Of a DNA stretch of 6,206 bases, positions 5,791 to 6,206 are shown one piece after another (the first letter of the stretch is position 1; every line of letters begins with the position of its first letter). The notes under the pieces are model-generated. The model was not told the origin of the DNA and did not search any database. It saw only the letters and a list, made by a program, of their open reading frames with translations. The stretch is from CAMCYM01 sp964405405. GTDB lineage: Bacteria > Bacteroidota > Bacteroidia > Flavobacteriales_D > Sanyastnellaceae. A program made the translations under genes and the position numbers. The stretch covers positions 1-6,206 of the forward strand of contig CAYONT010000086.1 in NCBI GenBank assembly GCA_964405405.1, read 5' to 3'.

Positions 5791-6198
5791 ATGCAGTATC
5801 CCGCAAAAGTCCTCCTCGCTTGGGGCGAAGCCATTAGCGGCCATGCAGCCCTCCGCAACTGGCTCCTGGAAAACGACTACAAAGAATTGGGCCTCACCTG
5901 CTTCGCCCTGCGCCACGACCAAGCCGCCCGCGACTGGCTCATGGCCGAGGGCTTCCCACACCTCATGGCCCTTGTCCGAGGATCCGAAGGTGAAGGCCAG
6001 GCAGTGGTTTGGTTGGAACGGTTTGGCTTTGAATTTCTCGCAGACGTGGCCCGGGGAGCCGACAACGATGACGATGCCATCCACCGTCTCATGCAGCAAG
6101 GCCAAAGGGAATGGGCCGGAATCGCTCTCAAAATCCGCTCGATCAAAAACCAAATCGAAGCGGACAACAACGACATCCACAAGATCTCGCGAACCTAA
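5791..6198 (+). CDS. Conserved Bacteroidota protein of four 25-residue repeats
   Basis: The protein has 135 residues, no signal peptide and no membrane segment, so it is probably cytoplasmic. After the N-terminal MQYPAKVLLAWGEAISG come four repeats of exactly 25 residues (about 19-43, 44-68, 69-93 and 94-118). They share Trp-Leu at 24-25, 49-50 and 74-75 (Arg-Leu at 99-100), a Gly at 54, 79 and 104, an aromatic after it in the first three copies, and Leu or Trp at 33, 58, 83 and 108. The pattern suggests stacked helical hairpins of the ankyrin or TPR sort, usually used for protein binding. The acidic C-terminus EADNNDIHKIS resembles an uncharacterised family I recall from Bacteroidota; no function is known to me. 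The GTG at 5740 would add 17 proline- and serine-rich residues encoded by the tandem repeat and overlaps a candidate -7 element, so the ATG is preferred. Confidence 0.85.
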   Translation: MQYPAKVLLAWGEAISGHAALRNWLLENDYKELGLTCFALRHDQAARDWLMAEGFPHLMALVRGSEGEGQAVVWLERFGFEFLADVARGADNDDDAIHRLMQQGQREWAGIALKIRSIKNQIEADNNDIHKISRT

Positions 6199-6206
6199 GC
6201 CCCGCT

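Noticed and set aside
5470..6180. Minus-strand frame of 236 codons overlapping the last two genes
   Set aside because: It is antisense to the 25-residue repeats and out of frame with the transporter; it has no family features.

Overview
The window comes from a GC-rich member of the Bacteroidota, probably near the Flavobacteriales. Three things point there. One protein carries a DUF3078 domain, a family typical of this phylum. The last gene resembles a conserved uncharacterised Bacteroidota protein. Likely promoters match the phylum's TAnnTTTG -7 element, with a TTG-type -33 element in two cases, and no strong Shine-Dalgarno sites are visible. The taxonomy is inference from sequence character, not from a search.

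Layout. Bases 1-136 hold no gene. They contain a leftward promoter for something outside the window and an AT-rich inverted repeat. An ALDH3-type aldehyde dehydrogenase follows on the minus strand (137-1525). Divergent from it is a plus-strand frame (1602-3173) that joins a small SAM-dependent methyltransferase to an internal signal peptide and a complete DUF3078 domain, with no stop codon between. Then comes fabD (3195-4091), the malonyl-CoA:ACP transacylase, with its own -33/-7 promoter overlapping the end of the previous gene. A strong two-way terminator (4127-4156) separates fabD from two convergent minus-strand genes: a 69-residue coiled-coil protein (4175-4384) and a major facilitator efflux-type transporter (4460-5692). 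Divergent from the transporter is a small plus-strand protein made of four 25-residue repeats (5791-6198).

The genes do not form one clear pathway. FabD is a housekeeping fatty-acid enzyme. The aldehyde dehydrogenase could oxidise fatty or aromatic aldehydes. The transporter and the small proteins look unrelated. The window reads as ordinary chromosome: there is no mobile element, CRISPR array or defence system.

The observations most worth a second look are the methyltransferase/DUF3078 reading frame, the exact 25-residue periodicity of the last protein, three start codons placed exactly four bases after a TTTG (suggesting nearly leaderless transcripts), and two G-quadruplex-capable tracts upstream of minus-strand genes.
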